DNA of 64,000 bases from Modicisalibacter sp033446685 (GCF_033446685.1 NZ_JAWQLY010000006.1:124001-188000), one strand, 5' to 3'; positions 43,826 to 53,639 are shown, counted from the first letter of the stretch. The notes: generated by a model from the sequence alone, not told the origin. Translations and numbers: made by a program.

Positions 43826-44731
43826 CTAGTTACCCGACTCTCCTGAAAGTTGTCGTCTTATCCATTGCCGGAACTTCCTGAAAGCCGGCCGATTCTTGTT
43901 GTCTGCCCAGCACAAGTAATAGTGGCGTGTATTCTGGGCCGGCCACTGGTCGTCGCTGAATAATTGCACCAAGCGCTCACTGGCCAAATAAGGCGCAGCA
44001 TAAACATGGGGTAGCCATGCCACTCCATACCCATCAAGTGCCGCGACAAGCGTCAGCGCGCTAGGCAGCCGGGTAATCCGCGTATGAGCTCGATGGGCCA
44101 AGCCGTGATCATCGAACCAGTTAGACATTTCGATATCCCGGTCTTCATCCAGAATCCATGGCAGCTTGGTCAGGTCCTGAGGTGTTTGGATGGAAACAGA
44201 CTCCAGGATCGATGGCGCCGCCACGACGATATGCCGGCTTTCAAGAAGCCTTTCGCAATTCACCCCCGGCCAGTTACCGTCGCCGTGCCGGACAGCGGCA
44301 TCGATATCACCTTGTGCAAGATCATGCACTGTCGCATCGGCATTGATGCGCAAATCGATTTCCGGGTGGCGCTGCAGGAACTCGCCAAGGCGTGGCAGCA
44401 GCCAATACTGGGCGAAATGCGGCGTCACGGTGATATTGAGGATATTTTCGTCACGCCGGAACTGGTCAATGTCACCGGCAATCGCCCTGAAATTCCGCAG
44501 CAGGTTATCGGCCAAGTCTTCGGCTTCCGGCAGCATGACCAGACGATTGCCGGAACGGGTAAACAACTTGCGCTGCAAGCGCTCTTCCAAGCCCCGTAGG
44601 TGCTGGCTTACTGCGCCATGCGTCACATTGAGCCTATCCGCAGCAGCACCGACAGAGCCGGTTTCACGGACCGCCGCGAATGCACGAAGGGAATTCAGCG
44701 GCAGCCAAGAGATATCGTTTCTTTTTCTCAT
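43826..44731 (-). CDS. LysR-family regulator (GcvA-like)
   Basis: This 301-residue protein has an N-terminal winged helix (SLRAFAAVRETGSVGAAADR, then VTHGAVSQHLRGLEERL). A substrate-binding domain of the GcvA type follows (ITVTPHFAQYWLLPRLGEFL; GVAWLPHVYAAPYL). It is divergent from the epoxide hydrolase-like gene and probably controls it. Candidate binding sites are at 44742-44792. Confidence 0.9.
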   Translation of the reverse strand: MRKRNDISWLPLNSLRAFAAVRETGSVGAAADRLNVTHGAVSQHLRGLEERLQRKLFTRSGNRLVMLPEAEDLADNLLRNFRAIAGDIDQFRRDENILNITVTPHFAQYWLLPRLGEFLQRHPEIDLRINADATVHDLAQGDIDAAVRHGDGNWPGVNCERLLESRHIVVAAPSILESVSIQTPQDLTKLPWILDEDRDIEMSNWFDDHGLAHRAHTRITRLPSALTLVAALDGYGVAWLPHVYAAPYLASERLVQLFSDDQWPAQNTRHYYLCWADNKNRPAFRKFRQWIRRQLSGESGN

Positions 44732-44741
44732 GATAGAAAAA

Positions 44742-44792
44742 CTAACAGTTACTCAACTTTTCTGACAGGCCCCAAACGCCCTCATCTGTTAG
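44742..44792. promoter_or_regulatory. Candidate LysR binding region
   Basis: CTAACAG (44742-44748) and its inverse CTGTTAG (44786-44792) lie 37 bases apart, between the LysR gene and the hydrolase gene. Each is flanked by A or T runs, and CTGACAG adds a further half-site at 44762-44768. A pair of spaced half-sites fits LysR-type control. Confidence 0.45.
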
Positions 44793-44883
44793 CTTTTAGA
44801 TCATATAAACGTAGGTTGAATCAGGATGGCATACAGTTTTTCTAACGTACTGCCACGGTAGCTCACTTCGGCAGGGGCATCTC

Positions 44884-46068
44884 ATGAACCGTCCAACCAC
44901 CAACGTGCACGCATTTGAAGCCCACGCAACTGACGATGACCTCGACGACCTTCGCGTGCGGCTGGCCGCGGCGCGTCTGCCGGAAGCTGAGACGGTCTAT
45001 CGCCCCGCGCCCGACTCTCGCCGATGGGAACAGGGCGTTCCTCTTGCCGGTCTCGTCGAGGTTGTGAACTACTGGCGCACCGAGTACGACTGGCGGTCGT
45101 TCGAGGCGCGCCTCAACCGGATCGGCCAGTTCCGCACGACTATCGACGGTCTGGGAATCCATTTCCTGCACCGCCGATCCGCCCGCGCGGATGCCACCCC
45201 TCTGATCTTGACGCACGGCTGGCCAGGCAGCGTTGCCGAGTTCATTGATGTAATAGACGAGCTGGCGGATCCGAACGATCCAGACGCGCCAGCGTTCCAC
45301 GTCGTGGTCCCGTCGCTACCAGGCTTCGGTTACAGCGACAAGCCGGCCACCACCGGGTGGGGGGTCGAAAAGATCGCGGCCGCATGGGTGGAGCTAATGG
45401 GAAGGCTCGGCTACAGCAAGTTCGCAGCCCACGGCGGCGACTGGGGAGGTGTGATTACCACGATCCTCGGCGGCAGGTTCCCGGAGCACGTTCTTGGCAT
45501 CCACACAGTGCTCGCGCAGGCACCGCCTGGATTGACAACGGACGGGCTGACGGCGGACGAACGCAAATGGGCCGAGGAAACCCACGACTTCTGGCGCCAC
45601 CGCTCAGCTTACGCGAAACAACAAGCGACCCGACCGCAGACTATCGGCTACTCGCTTGTCGACTCGCCAGTCGGGCTTCTTGCCTGGATTCTCGACAAGT
45701 TCGCCGAGTGGACAGATACCGAAGATAGCCCGTTCGAGACGATTTCCAGAGATCGCATTCTTGATGATGTAACTTTGTACTGGCTGACGCGGACCGGGGC
45801 ATCGGCGGCCCGCATCTACTACGAAAGCCACGGCGGTGTTAACGCGCTCGACCCTGAGCTTCGGGTCGATGTCCCGTCGGCGATCACCATTTATCCGCGC
45901 GACATCGAGAAGTGTCCACGTACTTGGGCACAGGAGCGGTACCGGCAAATCGTCCGATGGACGACGCCTGAAACCGGGGGGCATTTTCCGTCGCTGGAGG
46001 TTCCCGAGTATTTCGTCAAGGATCTACAAGACGGCCTCGCGGCAGTACTGGCCGCTAACGGTCGTTGA
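44884..46068 (+). CDS. Epoxide hydrolase-type alpha/beta hydrolase (EHN domain)
   Basis: This 394-residue enzyme has the N-terminal EHN domain of microsomal-type epoxide hydrolases (DDDLDDLRVRLAAARLPEAE; YWRTEYDWR) and an alpha/beta fold with HGWPGS near residue 117. The nucleophile Asp is in AHGGDWGG near 186, and the final catalytic His is in GGHFPSLEVPE. Its substrate is probably an epoxide, unknown. It starts at the ATG at 44884. A LysR gene lies on the opposite strand. Confidence 0.9.
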   Translation: MNRPTTNVHAFEAHATDDDLDDLRVRLAAARLPEAETVYRPAPDSRRWEQGVPLAGLVEVVNYWRTEYDWRSFEARLNRIGQFRTTIDGLGIHFLHRRSARADATPLILTHGWPGSVAEFIDVIDELADPNDPDAPAFHVVVPSLPGFGYSDKPATTGWGVEKIAAAWVELMGRLGYSKFAAHGGDWGGVITTILGGRFPEHVLGIHTVLAQAPPGLTTDGLTADERKWAEETHDFWRHRSAYAKQQATRPQTIGYSLVDSPVGLLAWILDKFAEWTDTEDSPFETISRDRILDDVTLYWLTRTGASAARIYYESHGGVNALDPELRVDVPSAITIYPRDIEKCPRTWAQERYRQIVRWTTPETGGHFPSLEVPEYFVKDLQDGLAAVLAANGR

Positions 46069-46135
46069 TCATGACTTTGTTGACGCTGGCATAACAGGCG
46101 TAAGCCCAAGGGGCGATCGTCGCAGGCGGTATGAT

Positions 46136-46945
46136 TCAGTTCATAACGACCATCACCACCAGCACCACCGTCAGCAATAACAGGTACACCCCCGCATGAA
46201 TGCGATCGGGAATGCGCCCGATCCATCGCGATGCCAGGTGGATACCGAGCCATGACCCCACCGCTAGCGCCAACAAGGCACGCAGGTCCACATACCCCGC
46301 ATACCAGGCGCCCAAAGCGGTATCGCTGGCCGACAGCAACACATAAGTCGCGGTGCCGCTCACCGCCATCGGCAGCGACAACGGATTGGCCATCGCAGTG
46401 GCCAACGTCATGCTAGCCCCTCTGCGGCGCATCAGCGGCACGGTCATCACGCTCCCGCCAACACCCAAAAACGCGGCGACAGTGCCGATGAAGGTACCGG
46501 TCATCGCCGTCACCAGGCGACCCATGGGGCGCACATCGCGACCCACCTGATGCAGGAAACCGGGCCGCAGAATGGCATCCGCAATAGTGATCATCAGATA
46601 GCCGATGAACACCCAGCGCACCCAGTCCCCACTCAACGACACTGCCGCTGCCGCGCCGAGCACGGCACCAATGGCGATATAGCCGACCAGCGGACGCACC
46701 AGATGCCATTGCACGGTCCGTCGCCGATGGTGACGCCATGTCGACAGGGAGGCAGCGAAGATCATCAGTGCGGTCGAGGTGGCTACCGCGATATGCATGG
46801 CCGCCAGACCCGTCTCGCTATCCGGCCCATGGACGGTAATCAGCAAGGTGTACATCAAGGGAACCACGACGAAACCGCCACCGAAACCGAACAGCACGGT
46901 CGTCACGCCAGCCAACCCGCCGCAGAGAAGCAATACGCTATACAC
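46136..46945 (-). CDS. TauE/SafE-family membrane permease
   Basis: This 269-residue protein has about eight helices and the typical repeated motifs LFGFGGGFVVVPLM near residue 20 and FLGVGGSVMTVPLM near 170. Members move sulfite, taurine products or other organic acids out of or into the cell. I chose GTG at 46945, which has AGGAG eight bases upstream. The longer frame runs into the divergent regulator gene. It is divergent from an AraC gene, which probably regulates it. Confidence 0.87.
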   Translation of the reverse strand: MYSVLLLCGGLAGVTTVLFGFGGGFVVVPLMYTLLITVHGPDSETGLAAMHIAVATSTALMIFAASLSTWRHHRRRTVQWHLVRPLVGYIAIGAVLGAAAAVSLSGDWVRWVFIGYLMITIADAILRPGFLHQVGRDVRPMGRLVTAMTGTFIGTVAAFLGVGGSVMTVPLMRRRGASMTLATAMANPLSLPMAVSGTATYVLLSASDTALGAWYAGYVDLRALLALAVGSWLGIHLASRWIGRIPDRIHAGVYLLLLTVVLVVMVVMN

Positions 46946-47053
46946 CGGAACTCTCCTGATGGAACTCAACGACAGGAACGATATTCCGATAAGGGGTGGC
47001 CGACGTTCGCCAGTTGGCCAATAATCGTTGTATTTCGGCCACGCTGAGGACAA

Positions 47054-47863
47054 ATGCGCAATATCCCTCTGGCGGACGTGGATCATGTGGCCCGGCCCAT
47101 CGTGGCCATCGGCACCGACTACACTCCAGGCACCCTGCTCGACTTTCACACTCATCGCCGCGGCCAGTTTCTCTACGGCATGACGGGCTTGATGGAAGTC
47201 GACACCGATGACGGCACCTGGATGGTGCCGCCCTACAGCGGTGTCTGGTTGCCTGCGGGCAAGCGCCACCGGGTACGGATGAACGGCGTCAGTACCCGCA
47301 GCCTGTATATCGAGCCTCTCGCGGCTCCGCGTTCCTCCCCCACCTGCGAGGTGCTGGTCGTGCCCCCGCTCCTGCATCACCTACTGCTGGCCTCCGCCAA
47401 CATGCCCGCGCTCTATGACGAGAGCGGTCGCGATGGCGCCCTCGCCCAGCTCCTGCTGTACGAACTGCAACTGGCTCCGGCGTTGCCGCTGTTTGCTCCT
47501 TTGCCCCAAGATTCTCAGCTCGCCAGCCTGTGCAAGGAGTTTCTCGGCCAGCCGCATATCCGTAGCCTGCCCGAGGACTGGGCGCGGCAACTGCATCGCA
47601 GTCAACGCACCTTCAATCGCCTGTTCCGTCAGCAGACCGGCATGTCGTTCGCAGTATGGCGCCAGCAGGCCTGCCTGATGGCCGCCCTCCCCAGGCTGCT
47701 ATCCGGTAGCTCCGTTACACGAACCGCGCTGGAACTCGGTTACGACAGCCCGGGCGCCTTCTCCAGCATGTTTCGCAAGGTGCTCGGCCAATCCCCGACC
47801 GCCTTTGTCCGCGCGGCTATACGCCAGGAGGAAGAGCTGCCCCAACCATGGTGCGCAGACTGA
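47054..47863 (+). CDS. AraC-family regulator with cupin domain
   Basis: This 269-residue protein has an N-terminal cupin sensor (LLDFHTHRRGQFLYGMTGLM, then WLPAGKRHRV) and a C-terminal double helix-turn-helix (ARQLHRSQRTFNRLFRQQTG; ALELGYDSPGAFSSMFRKVLG). It stands divergent from the TauE/SafE gene, which it probably controls. Confidence 0.9.
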   Translation: MRNIPLADVDHVARPIVAIGTDYTPGTLLDFHTHRRGQFLYGMTGLMEVDTDDGTWMVPPYSGVWLPAGKRHRVRMNGVSTRSLYIEPLAAPRSSPTCEVLVVPPLLHHLLLASANMPALYDESGRDGALAQLLLYELQLAPALPLFAPLPQDSQLASLCKEFLGQPHIRSLPEDWARQLHRSQRTFNRLFRQQTGMSFAVWRQQACLMAALPRLLSGSSVTRTALELGYDSPGAFSSMFRKVLGQSPTAFVRAAIRQEEELPQPWCAD

Positions 47864-48257
47864 AGTGTAGCCGCGCCACCAAGCTCACAACGCGCTAAGG
47901 GCGCCTAGGCTAGCGGCCCTAAGTCTTTTCATCCGGCTCAGTTGGATGTTTGTGCGAATAGATCAGCGTCGCCGCGTTGAGCACCCGTCACACTAGTGCC
48001 CAGGCTATGGCGGTCAGCTGTGCAACGCCTCGACACTTCGGTAATGGCACGTGCAGGGCTTCAGGAAGCAGCTACGAAAACAAATCCTTTTCATAACCAT
48101 GTTTCTGATCAAATACTCGGCATTATCTCCAAAATACAGAATTAAAATCTTAATTATCAGCAAATAGCCGATTTTATGGGAAGTGTTGATAAACTCCCTT
48201 GCATGACGGCTCTGCCTCGCGGCGGAGCTTTCCGTAACCATCGGCAGGGAGACCTTC
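47864..48257. other. Gap before the FAD oxidoreductase gene
   Basis: No gene is seen. The left part is GC-rich with short inverted words. The right part (about 48100-48180) is AT-rich and probably contains the promoter of the oxidoreductase gene. Confidence 0.4.
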
Positions 48258-49499
48258 ATGGCCCGCAATATCATCGTTCTGGGTGCCGGCATGGTCGGCG
48301 TATCCGTGGCCTGGCACCTGGTGCGTCGCGGCCATGACGTCACGCTGGTGGACCGCCGCGAGCCGGGGCTCGAGACCTCCTTCGGCAATGCCGGCATCAT
48401 CCAGCGTGAGGCAGTGCGCCCCTACGCCTTCCCGCGCGATATCGGCACCCTGCTGCGGGTGCTGCCCAATCGCCAGGTGGACATCCGCTACCGCCCCACC
48501 GGCATGATGAGCGCGGCGGGCCCGCTATTGGACTACTGGCTGAACTCGAGCGGTGAGCGCTACGCGCGCATCGTGCGCGAGTGGGCGTCGCTGATCATGC
48601 GCTGCCAGGAGGCCCACGCGCCGATGATTGAAGCCGCAGGCGCCGAGGCACTGGTACGCAAGGGCGGCTGGCTGGAGCTTTACCGCACCCGCGAGGCGTT
48701 CGAGGAACGCCAGCAAGTGGCCCAAGAGAATCACGAGCGCTTCGGGGTCGAGTATGACGTGCTGGACGCCGAGGCGCTCTACGCCAAGGAGCCGCATCTA
48801 GGCAAGGGGCTGATCGGGGCGATCCACTGGACGCAGCCCTGGATGGTCTCGGACCCCGGCGGCCTGGTGCAAGCCTATGCCCGCAGCTTTGCCGAACAGG
48901 GCGGCCAGGTGAAGCAGGCCAGCGTCGAAGACGTGCTCCAGGTGGAGGGCGGCTGGCAGGTCAAGACCAGCGAGGGGGCTCTGGAGGCGGAGGATATCGT
49001 GGTGGCCATGGGCCCCTGGACCGGTGAACTGCTGGTGAGGCTGGGCATGAAGGTGCCACTGTTCGTGAAACGCGGCTACCACATGCACTACTCCGCCGAA
49101 AACGAGGCCAAGCTCAACCACTGGGTGATGGATGCCGAGAAGGGGTTCCTGCTCGAGCCGATGCGTGCCGGGATTCGCCTGACCACCGGCGCCGAGCTTG
49201 CCGACCTGAACTCGCCACCCCAGTACAAGCAGTTGGGCGCCGCCGAGAAGGTGGCACGCAAGCTGTTCCCGCTGGGCAGGCGTCGCGACAGCCAGCCCTG
49301 GAAAGGCGCCCGCCCCTGCCTGCCCGACATGAAGCCGGTGATCGGCCCCGCCCCCGACAAGGCAGGATTATGGCTCGCCTTCGGCCACGGCCATCAGGGC
49401 TTTACCCTGGGCCCGGCCACCGGCGAACTGCTCGCCCAGATGATGGATGGTGAAGAACCTGAGGTGGATATGGCCCCGTTCCGCGTCGATCGCTTTTGA
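48258..49499 (+). CDS. FAD-dependent oxidoreductase, DadA-like (D-amino acid dehydrogenase family)
   Basis: This 413-residue flavoprotein starts with the dinucleotide fold IIVLGAGMVGVSVAWHLVRRG and has the DadA/DAO body: SFGNAGIIQREAVRPYAFP, VKRGYHMHYS, RPCLPDMKPVIGPAP and a final LAFGHGHQGFTLGPATG. It would oxidise a D-amino acid or related amine to the 2-oxoacid and ammonia. GGGAG precedes the ATG. It stands alone, with no racemase beside it. Confidence 0.88.
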   Translation: MARNIIVLGAGMVGVSVAWHLVRRGHDVTLVDRREPGLETSFGNAGIIQREAVRPYAFPRDIGTLLRVLPNRQVDIRYRPTGMMSAAGPLLDYWLNSSGERYARIVREWASLIMRCQEAHAPMIEAAGAEALVRKGGWLELYRTREAFEERQQVAQENHERFGVEYDVLDAEALYAKEPHLGKGLIGAIHWTQPWMVSDPGGLVQAYARSFAEQGGQVKQASVEDVLQVEGGWQVKTSEGALEAEDIVVAMGPWTGELLVRLGMKVPLFVKRGYHMHYSAENEAKLNHWVMDAEKGFLLEPMRAGIRLTTGAELADLNSPPQYKQLGAAEKVARKLFPLGRRRDSQPWKGARPCLPDMKPVIGPAPDKAGLWLAFGHGHQGFTLGPATGELLAQMMDGEEPEVDMAPFRVDRF

Positions 49500-49513
49500 A
49501 GGTGAGGCCAGTA

Positions 49514-49545
49514 CGAAAGCGGGCGCCCTTGAGACGCCCGCTTCG
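49514..49545 (+). terminator. Hairpin after the DadA-like gene
   Basis: CGAA-GCGGGCG and CGCCCGC-TTCG pair around a nine-base loop, directly after the stop. There is no T run. It probably acts as a terminator or stabiliser. The remaining bases up to 49756 show no gene. Confidence 0.55.
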
Positions 49546-49756
49546 AAAGATAGCTTGGGTAACATACCTGTACGAGTGGTCAAGCCGAGAACACCCAGCA
49601 TTAGTCGCTTAAAGTGCAGAAACCAGAGGGGCATTACAAACACTGCTTAACTATAGAGGTCCACGGGAGCGTATGTAAGATGAATATTGCCACTGCAGAC
49701 ACTGTAAGTACACACCCGTCCAGCCATAAGTAAAGTTAAATGCCCAAGCAGAGAAA

Positions 49757-49798
49757 TAGAAAAAGAAGCCGCCAATGACAAAATCACAGCGGCCTCTT
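49757..49798 (-). terminator. Terminator of the FRG-DUF262 operon
   Basis: On the minus strand AAGAGGCCGC pairs with GCGGCTTCTT around a 16-base loop, followed by TTTTTCT. It lies about 80 bases after the DUF262 stop. Confidence 0.65.
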
Positions 49799-49880
49799 AC
49801 AATTTACGGACAATATGTCCAGCTTGCTACGAGACAAGATTTTTAAAATTTACACCCCATCTCACCACTTTAAAACAATA

Positions 49881-51005
49881 TTAGCCTTTCAACAGTTCCC
49901 TACCCATAGGAACATACCTTGCCAGCCTCCACTCAGTCGATTTACCTGTTGCAAATCCTGACTGCATCCCAGGCTCACTCCAAAATCTTTTAACAATATC
50001 TCCAAAATCCACTGCCAACTTATTTCCCTCCCTCACATTAAAACCAATTCCCGCAGCAAAAATCTCGAAAGCGGTATTGAGAAATGCACCTCGAAACTCC
50101 CCTCTAGCATTATCCCATTTCCTAAAGAAGTCAGCGCCAAGGGAATCACTTATGATTGCAAACGTATTTTCAAAAAGATCTTCTAGCTCATATTTATTGT
50201 TCGGAAAGTCAGACGCCAGCTTCACTGAGAAATCATCTAGAACAGAATTAAAATCTCTCAACTTGCTCAGAGTTAAATCCTCGCTTCCAAACATACATAG
50301 CGCAAAAAACTTAAGAACAAGCTCTAAATCATAGCGCTCTTCAATCAATCTATCAGATATCTGAACTGACGTTGAAAATCCTTCATCCCTAGTAAGACTC
50401 TCAAGCCACTCATAAAACTCAGGAGACACTGCGACTAAAAGAGCCGAGCGAACCTCTTGTGGTGAAAGACGAGCACCATAATTATTTAACCGCTGAAAAA
50501 GATCGTACTTTGCGTCCTTAGAAGAACTTCTTTTTATTATTTTTAAGTCCATTTTCGATCTTTTGAAATCGAGGCGATGCGCATTGGATAAGCTTTTATC
50601 TATATGTTCAGAGTCCCAACTACACCCTTCAAGGTCTGGCAGATACTTCGTACCAGTCATAATTAATTGCGGAAGCTTTTTACCATTTGGATCAAGGAGC
50701 TCGCCTTGAAGCTCAAGAATAGTAGAGATTCTTTGCAAACCATCTACGATTTCCCATCTTCCTTCATCGTTCTGAGACACGAAAACGGAAGGGATAGGTA
50801 TGCCAAGTATAATACTCTCAATTAAGTTTGATTTCTGAACTTCATTCCAGCGAAAAAACCTTTGAAAGGCAGGTCGAATTATCAGCTCCCCTTCTTTATA
50901 CATATTGGTTAGCTCACCAATACTCATAGGGTATCCATCTGCGGAGACGGACATCCTAGCCTCTTCTATTTGTTTATCAAGCCTTTCAGAGCTTTTCTCA
51001 GTCAT
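49881..51005 (-). CDS. DUF262 family protein (GmrSD-type N-terminal domain)
   Basis: This 374-residue protein has the DUF262/ParB-like motif set: IIRPAFQRFFRWNEVQKSNL near residue 43, SIILGIPIPSVFVSQ, and DGLQRISTI near 90. The family, known from the GmrSD restriction system, hydrolyses nucleotides through the DGQQR-type motif. No DUF1524 HNH nuclease domain follows at the C-terminus, so the nuclease part is absent. The ATG at 51005 overlaps the upstream FRG gene stop as ATGA. The DNA is much AT-richer than its neighbours, which supports recent transfer. Confidence 0.85.
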   Translation of the reverse strand: MTEKSSERLDKQIEEARMSVSADGYPMSIGELTNMYKEGELIIRPAFQRFFRWNEVQKSNLIESIILGIPIPSVFVSQNDEGRWEIVDGLQRISTILELQGELLDPNGKKLPQLIMTGTKYLPDLEGCSWDSEHIDKSLSNAHRLDFKRSKMDLKIIKRSSSKDAKYDLFQRLNNYGARLSPQEVRSALLVAVSPEFYEWLESLTRDEGFSTSVQISDRLIEERYDLELVLKFFALCMFGSEDLTLSKLRDFNSVLDDFSVKLASDFPNNKYELEDLFENTFAIISDSLGADFFRKWDNARGEFRGAFLNTAFEIFAAGIGFNVREGNKLAVDFGDIVKRFWSEPGMQSGFATGKSTEWRLARYVPMGRELLKG

Positions 51006-51796
51006 ATACGCCACCCCTCTGTTCTCTTGAGCTCTTCCGCCAAATACGACATTTCTGGAAAAACCATCGTTTCGGTAAAACCTAAACTCTGAAGATCCCT
51101 AAAGTACGAAGCTGGACTTCCACTTAAAACATATCTTGTCATGTTGGCAGTCACGTCCCCCTCACAAAACTCCTCTAGAGAATCGGTAGAGTTACCCCAG
51201 ACAAAAAATGTTCCACGCTGCGCAACTATCCTCTCGGAGTTATGAGTTCCAAAGATTGCAACAGGATACTTCACCTGTCTCCTAGGAGACATTGGCTCAT
51301 AGCTCTCAATTTCTTCACTTACCGTTGTAAGCACATGAATAGTTTCACCATATCCTGAAAGAGAGGGTGTACCCCTATTCCATTCAATTGGATCGACACA
51401 CCAAATCACAGGTGGATCCCCATTCGCATCATCTTCAGCCCCTCTGGACTGCAAAGCAAAATATGCAGAGACCATTAAATTTTCACTCCAATCCAGCAGC
51501 CTAGTAGGAAGACCATAATGCTGCATAGAAAAAAGCTGATCCCAAAAACTTTGGTTATATCCGTCTTTCCAGTACGCTATACTTCTTTGCCTAAATCTAG
51601 CAAGAAGCCTTTCTTCCCTCTCCCTAACAGCTTCGTAGCTCTTATTATCTCTAAGCAACCCGGGCTTCAAAGAGTAACTTTTTTTCGGCAACCCCCTAAA
51701 CCAAAAAAAACGATCTGAAGGCATCTCCCTGCTCTTTATCAAGACCTCTTCTACCAAGTTTGAAAGCGACTCTACCTCAACCTCCGCAACAGGCAT
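51002..51796 (-). CDS. FRG domain protein
   Basis: This 264-residue protein carries the FRG domain: FFWFRGLPKKSYSLKPGLLR near residue 30, LFSMQHYGLPTRLLDWSENL near 88, and a later FGTHNSERIVAQRGTFFVWG. FRG proteins occur in phage-defence islands and have no settled activity. GGGGGGAG stands before the ATG at 51796. It is translated together with the DUF262 protein and shares its AT-rich composition. The pair is a strong candidate for a two-gene defence module. Confidence 0.85.
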   Translation of the reverse strand: MPVAEVEVESLSNLVEEVLIKSREMPSDRFFWFRGLPKKSYSLKPGLLRDNKSYEAVREREERLLARFRQRSIAYWKDGYNQSFWDQLFSMQHYGLPTRLLDWSENLMVSAYFALQSRGAEDDANGDPPVIWCVDPIEWNRGTPSLSGYGETIHVLTTVSEEIESYEPMSPRRQVKYPVAIFGTHNSERIVAQRGTFFVWGNSTDSLEEFCEGDVTANMTRYVLSGSPASYFRDLQSLGFTETMVFPEMSYLAEELKRTEGWRI

Positions 51797-51985
51797 ACTC
51801 CCCCCTCATGAACCTTATCATCACTAACCCCCTACCCCTCGCTCAAAACATCAAAAAGATAGACCATTAAGCGATACATTATGGGGCCAATAATTTAATT
51901 CATAGAAAACTCTTTACAACCTACTATTCAAAACCCAGCACTGATGAAATTCAATGACACCGACACTAATAATCATGCCTATTCA

Positions 51986-52012
51986 CAAAAAACCGCCACA
52001 AGGCGGTTTTTG
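51986..52012. terminator. Bidirectional terminator after guaA
   Basis: CCGCC and GGCGG pair around ACAA, extended by A and T runs on each side, so that it works on both strands. It ends guaA transcription. Confidence 0.85.
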
Positions 52013-52035
52013 TAAGACATTTCTCACAAACTTGA

Positions 52036-53610
52036 TCACTCCCACTCGATCGTCGCGGGCGGCTTGCTGCTCACATCATACGTCACGCGGGAGACGCCGC
52101 TGATCTCGTTTATGATGCGGTTCGAGACCTTCTCCAGCAGTTCGTACGGCAGGTGCGCCCATCTTGCGGTCATGAAGTCGATGGTTTCCACCGCGCGCAG
52201 GGCGATAACCCATTCGTAGCGGCGGCCGTCGCCGACCACGCCGACCGATCTCACTGGCAGGAACACGGCGAAGGCCTGGCTGGTCTTGTGGTACCAGTCG
52301 GCGTGGTGCAGCTCCTCGATGAAGATGGCGTCGGCTTCGCGCAGGATGTCGGCGTACTCCTTCTTCACTTCGCCGAGGATGCGCACGCCCAGGCCCGGCC
52401 CCGGGAAGGGGTGGCGGTAGACCATGTCGTAGGGCAGGCCGAGTTCCAGGCCGAGCTTGCGCACTTCGTCCTTGAACAGTTCGCGCAGCGGTTCGACCAG
52501 CTTGAGCTTCATGGTCTCGGGCAGGCCGCCGACGTTGTGGTGCGACTTGATGACATGGGCCTTGCCGGTCTTGCTGGCGGCGGATTCGATCACGTCCGGG
52601 TAGATGGTGCCCTGGGCGAGGAAGTCCACGCCCTCGATCTTGGCGGCTTCGCGGTCGAACACGTCGATGAAGGTGTTGCCGATCGCCTTGCGCTTGGCCT
52701 CGGGGTCGTCCACGCCCTTGAGCTTGCCGAGGAACTCGTCCTCGGCGTCGACGCGGATCACCCGCACGCCCATGTGGCGGGCGAAGGTCTCCATCACCTG
52801 CTCGCCCTCGTCCTTGCGCAGCAGGCCGTTGTCGACGAACACGCAGGTCAGCTGGTCGCCGATCGCCTTGTGCAGCAGCGCGGCGACCACCGAGGAGTCC
52901 ACCCCGCCGGAGAGGCCGAGCAGCACGTGGCGGTCGCCGACCTGGTCGCGCACGCGGGCGGAAAGGTCCTCGATGATCTTGGCCGGGGTCCACAGGCGCT
53001 CCGCTTGGCAAATGCTCAGCACGAAGCGCTCGAGCAGGCGCTGGCCCTGCAGGGTGTGGGTCACCTCGGGGTGGAACTGCACGCCGTAGAAGCGCTTTTC
53101 CGGCCAGGTCATGGCGGCGATCGGGCAGCTCGGGGTGCTGGCGGTGATATTGAAGGTCTCGGGCGCTTCGGCGACCTTGTCGCCGTGGCTCATCCACACG
53201 TCGAGCAGCGCGCTGCCGTCGTGGTCGACATGGTCCTTGATGCCACCGAGCAGGTCGTCGTCGCCGTCGACCCTGACCTGGGCGTAACCGAATTCCTGCT
53301 TGTTGGAGCCCTCGACCCGGCCGCCCAGCTGCATAGCCATGGTTTGCATGCCGTAGCAGATGCCCAGCACCGGCAGGCCGAGCTCGAACACGCACTGCGG
53401 GGCGCGCGGCGAGCCACTGGCGACGGTGGATTCCGGCCCGCCGGAGAGGATGATGCCGTTGGGTGCGTACTCGCGGATCTCCTCCTCGGTGATGTCGAAG
53501 GCGCGCACTTCGGAATACACGCCGATCTCGCGCACGCGGCGCGCGATCAGTTGGGTGTACTGGGAGCCGAAGTCGAGGATCAGGATCTTGTGGGCATGAA
53601 TGTCGGTCAT
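52036..53610 (-). CDS. guaA: GMP synthase (glutamine-hydrolysing)
   Basis: This 524-residue enzyme has the class I glutamine amidotransferase domain (catalytic Cys in LGICYGMQTM; His in GVQFHPEV) and then the ATP-pyrophosphatase domain (VLLGLSGGVDSSVVA is the P-loop) with the dimerisation tail ending in EINEISGVSRVTYDVS-like sequence. It turns XMP into GMP. I chose the ATG at 53610 (MTDIHAHKILILDFGSQYTQ). A longer frame is not needed. It follows guaB as a two-gene operon, the normal order in gammaproteobacteria. Confidence 0.97.
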   Translation of the reverse strand: MTDIHAHKILILDFGSQYTQLIARRVREIGVYSEVRAFDITEEEIREYAPNGIILSGGPESTVASGSPRAPQCVFELGLPVLGICYGMQTMAMQLGGRVEGSNKQEFGYAQVRVDGDDDLLGGIKDHVDHDGSALLDVWMSHGDKVAEAPETFNITASTPSCPIAAMTWPEKRFYGVQFHPEVTHTLQGQRLLERFVLSICQAERLWTPAKIIEDLSARVRDQVGDRHVLLGLSGGVDSSVVAALLHKAIGDQLTCVFVDNGLLRKDEGEQVMETFARHMGVRVIRVDAEDEFLGKLKGVDDPEAKRKAIGNTFIDVFDREAAKIEGVDFLAQGTIYPDVIESAASKTGKAHVIKSHHNVGGLPETMKLKLVEPLRELFKDEVRKLGLELGLPYDMVYRHPFPGPGLGVRILGEVKKEYADILREADAIFIEELHHADWYHKTSQAFAVFLPVRSVGVVGDGRRYEWVIALRAVETIDFMTARWAHLPYELLEKVSNRIINEISGVSRVTYDVSSKPPATIEWE

Positions 53611-53639
53611 GAAGGGGGCCACCGCCAGAGAAACGAGAA

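Noticed and set aside
46946..47380. N-terminal extension of the TauE/SafE protein
   Set aside because: It runs opposite to the AraC gene, and a GTG with a good ribosome site explains the start.
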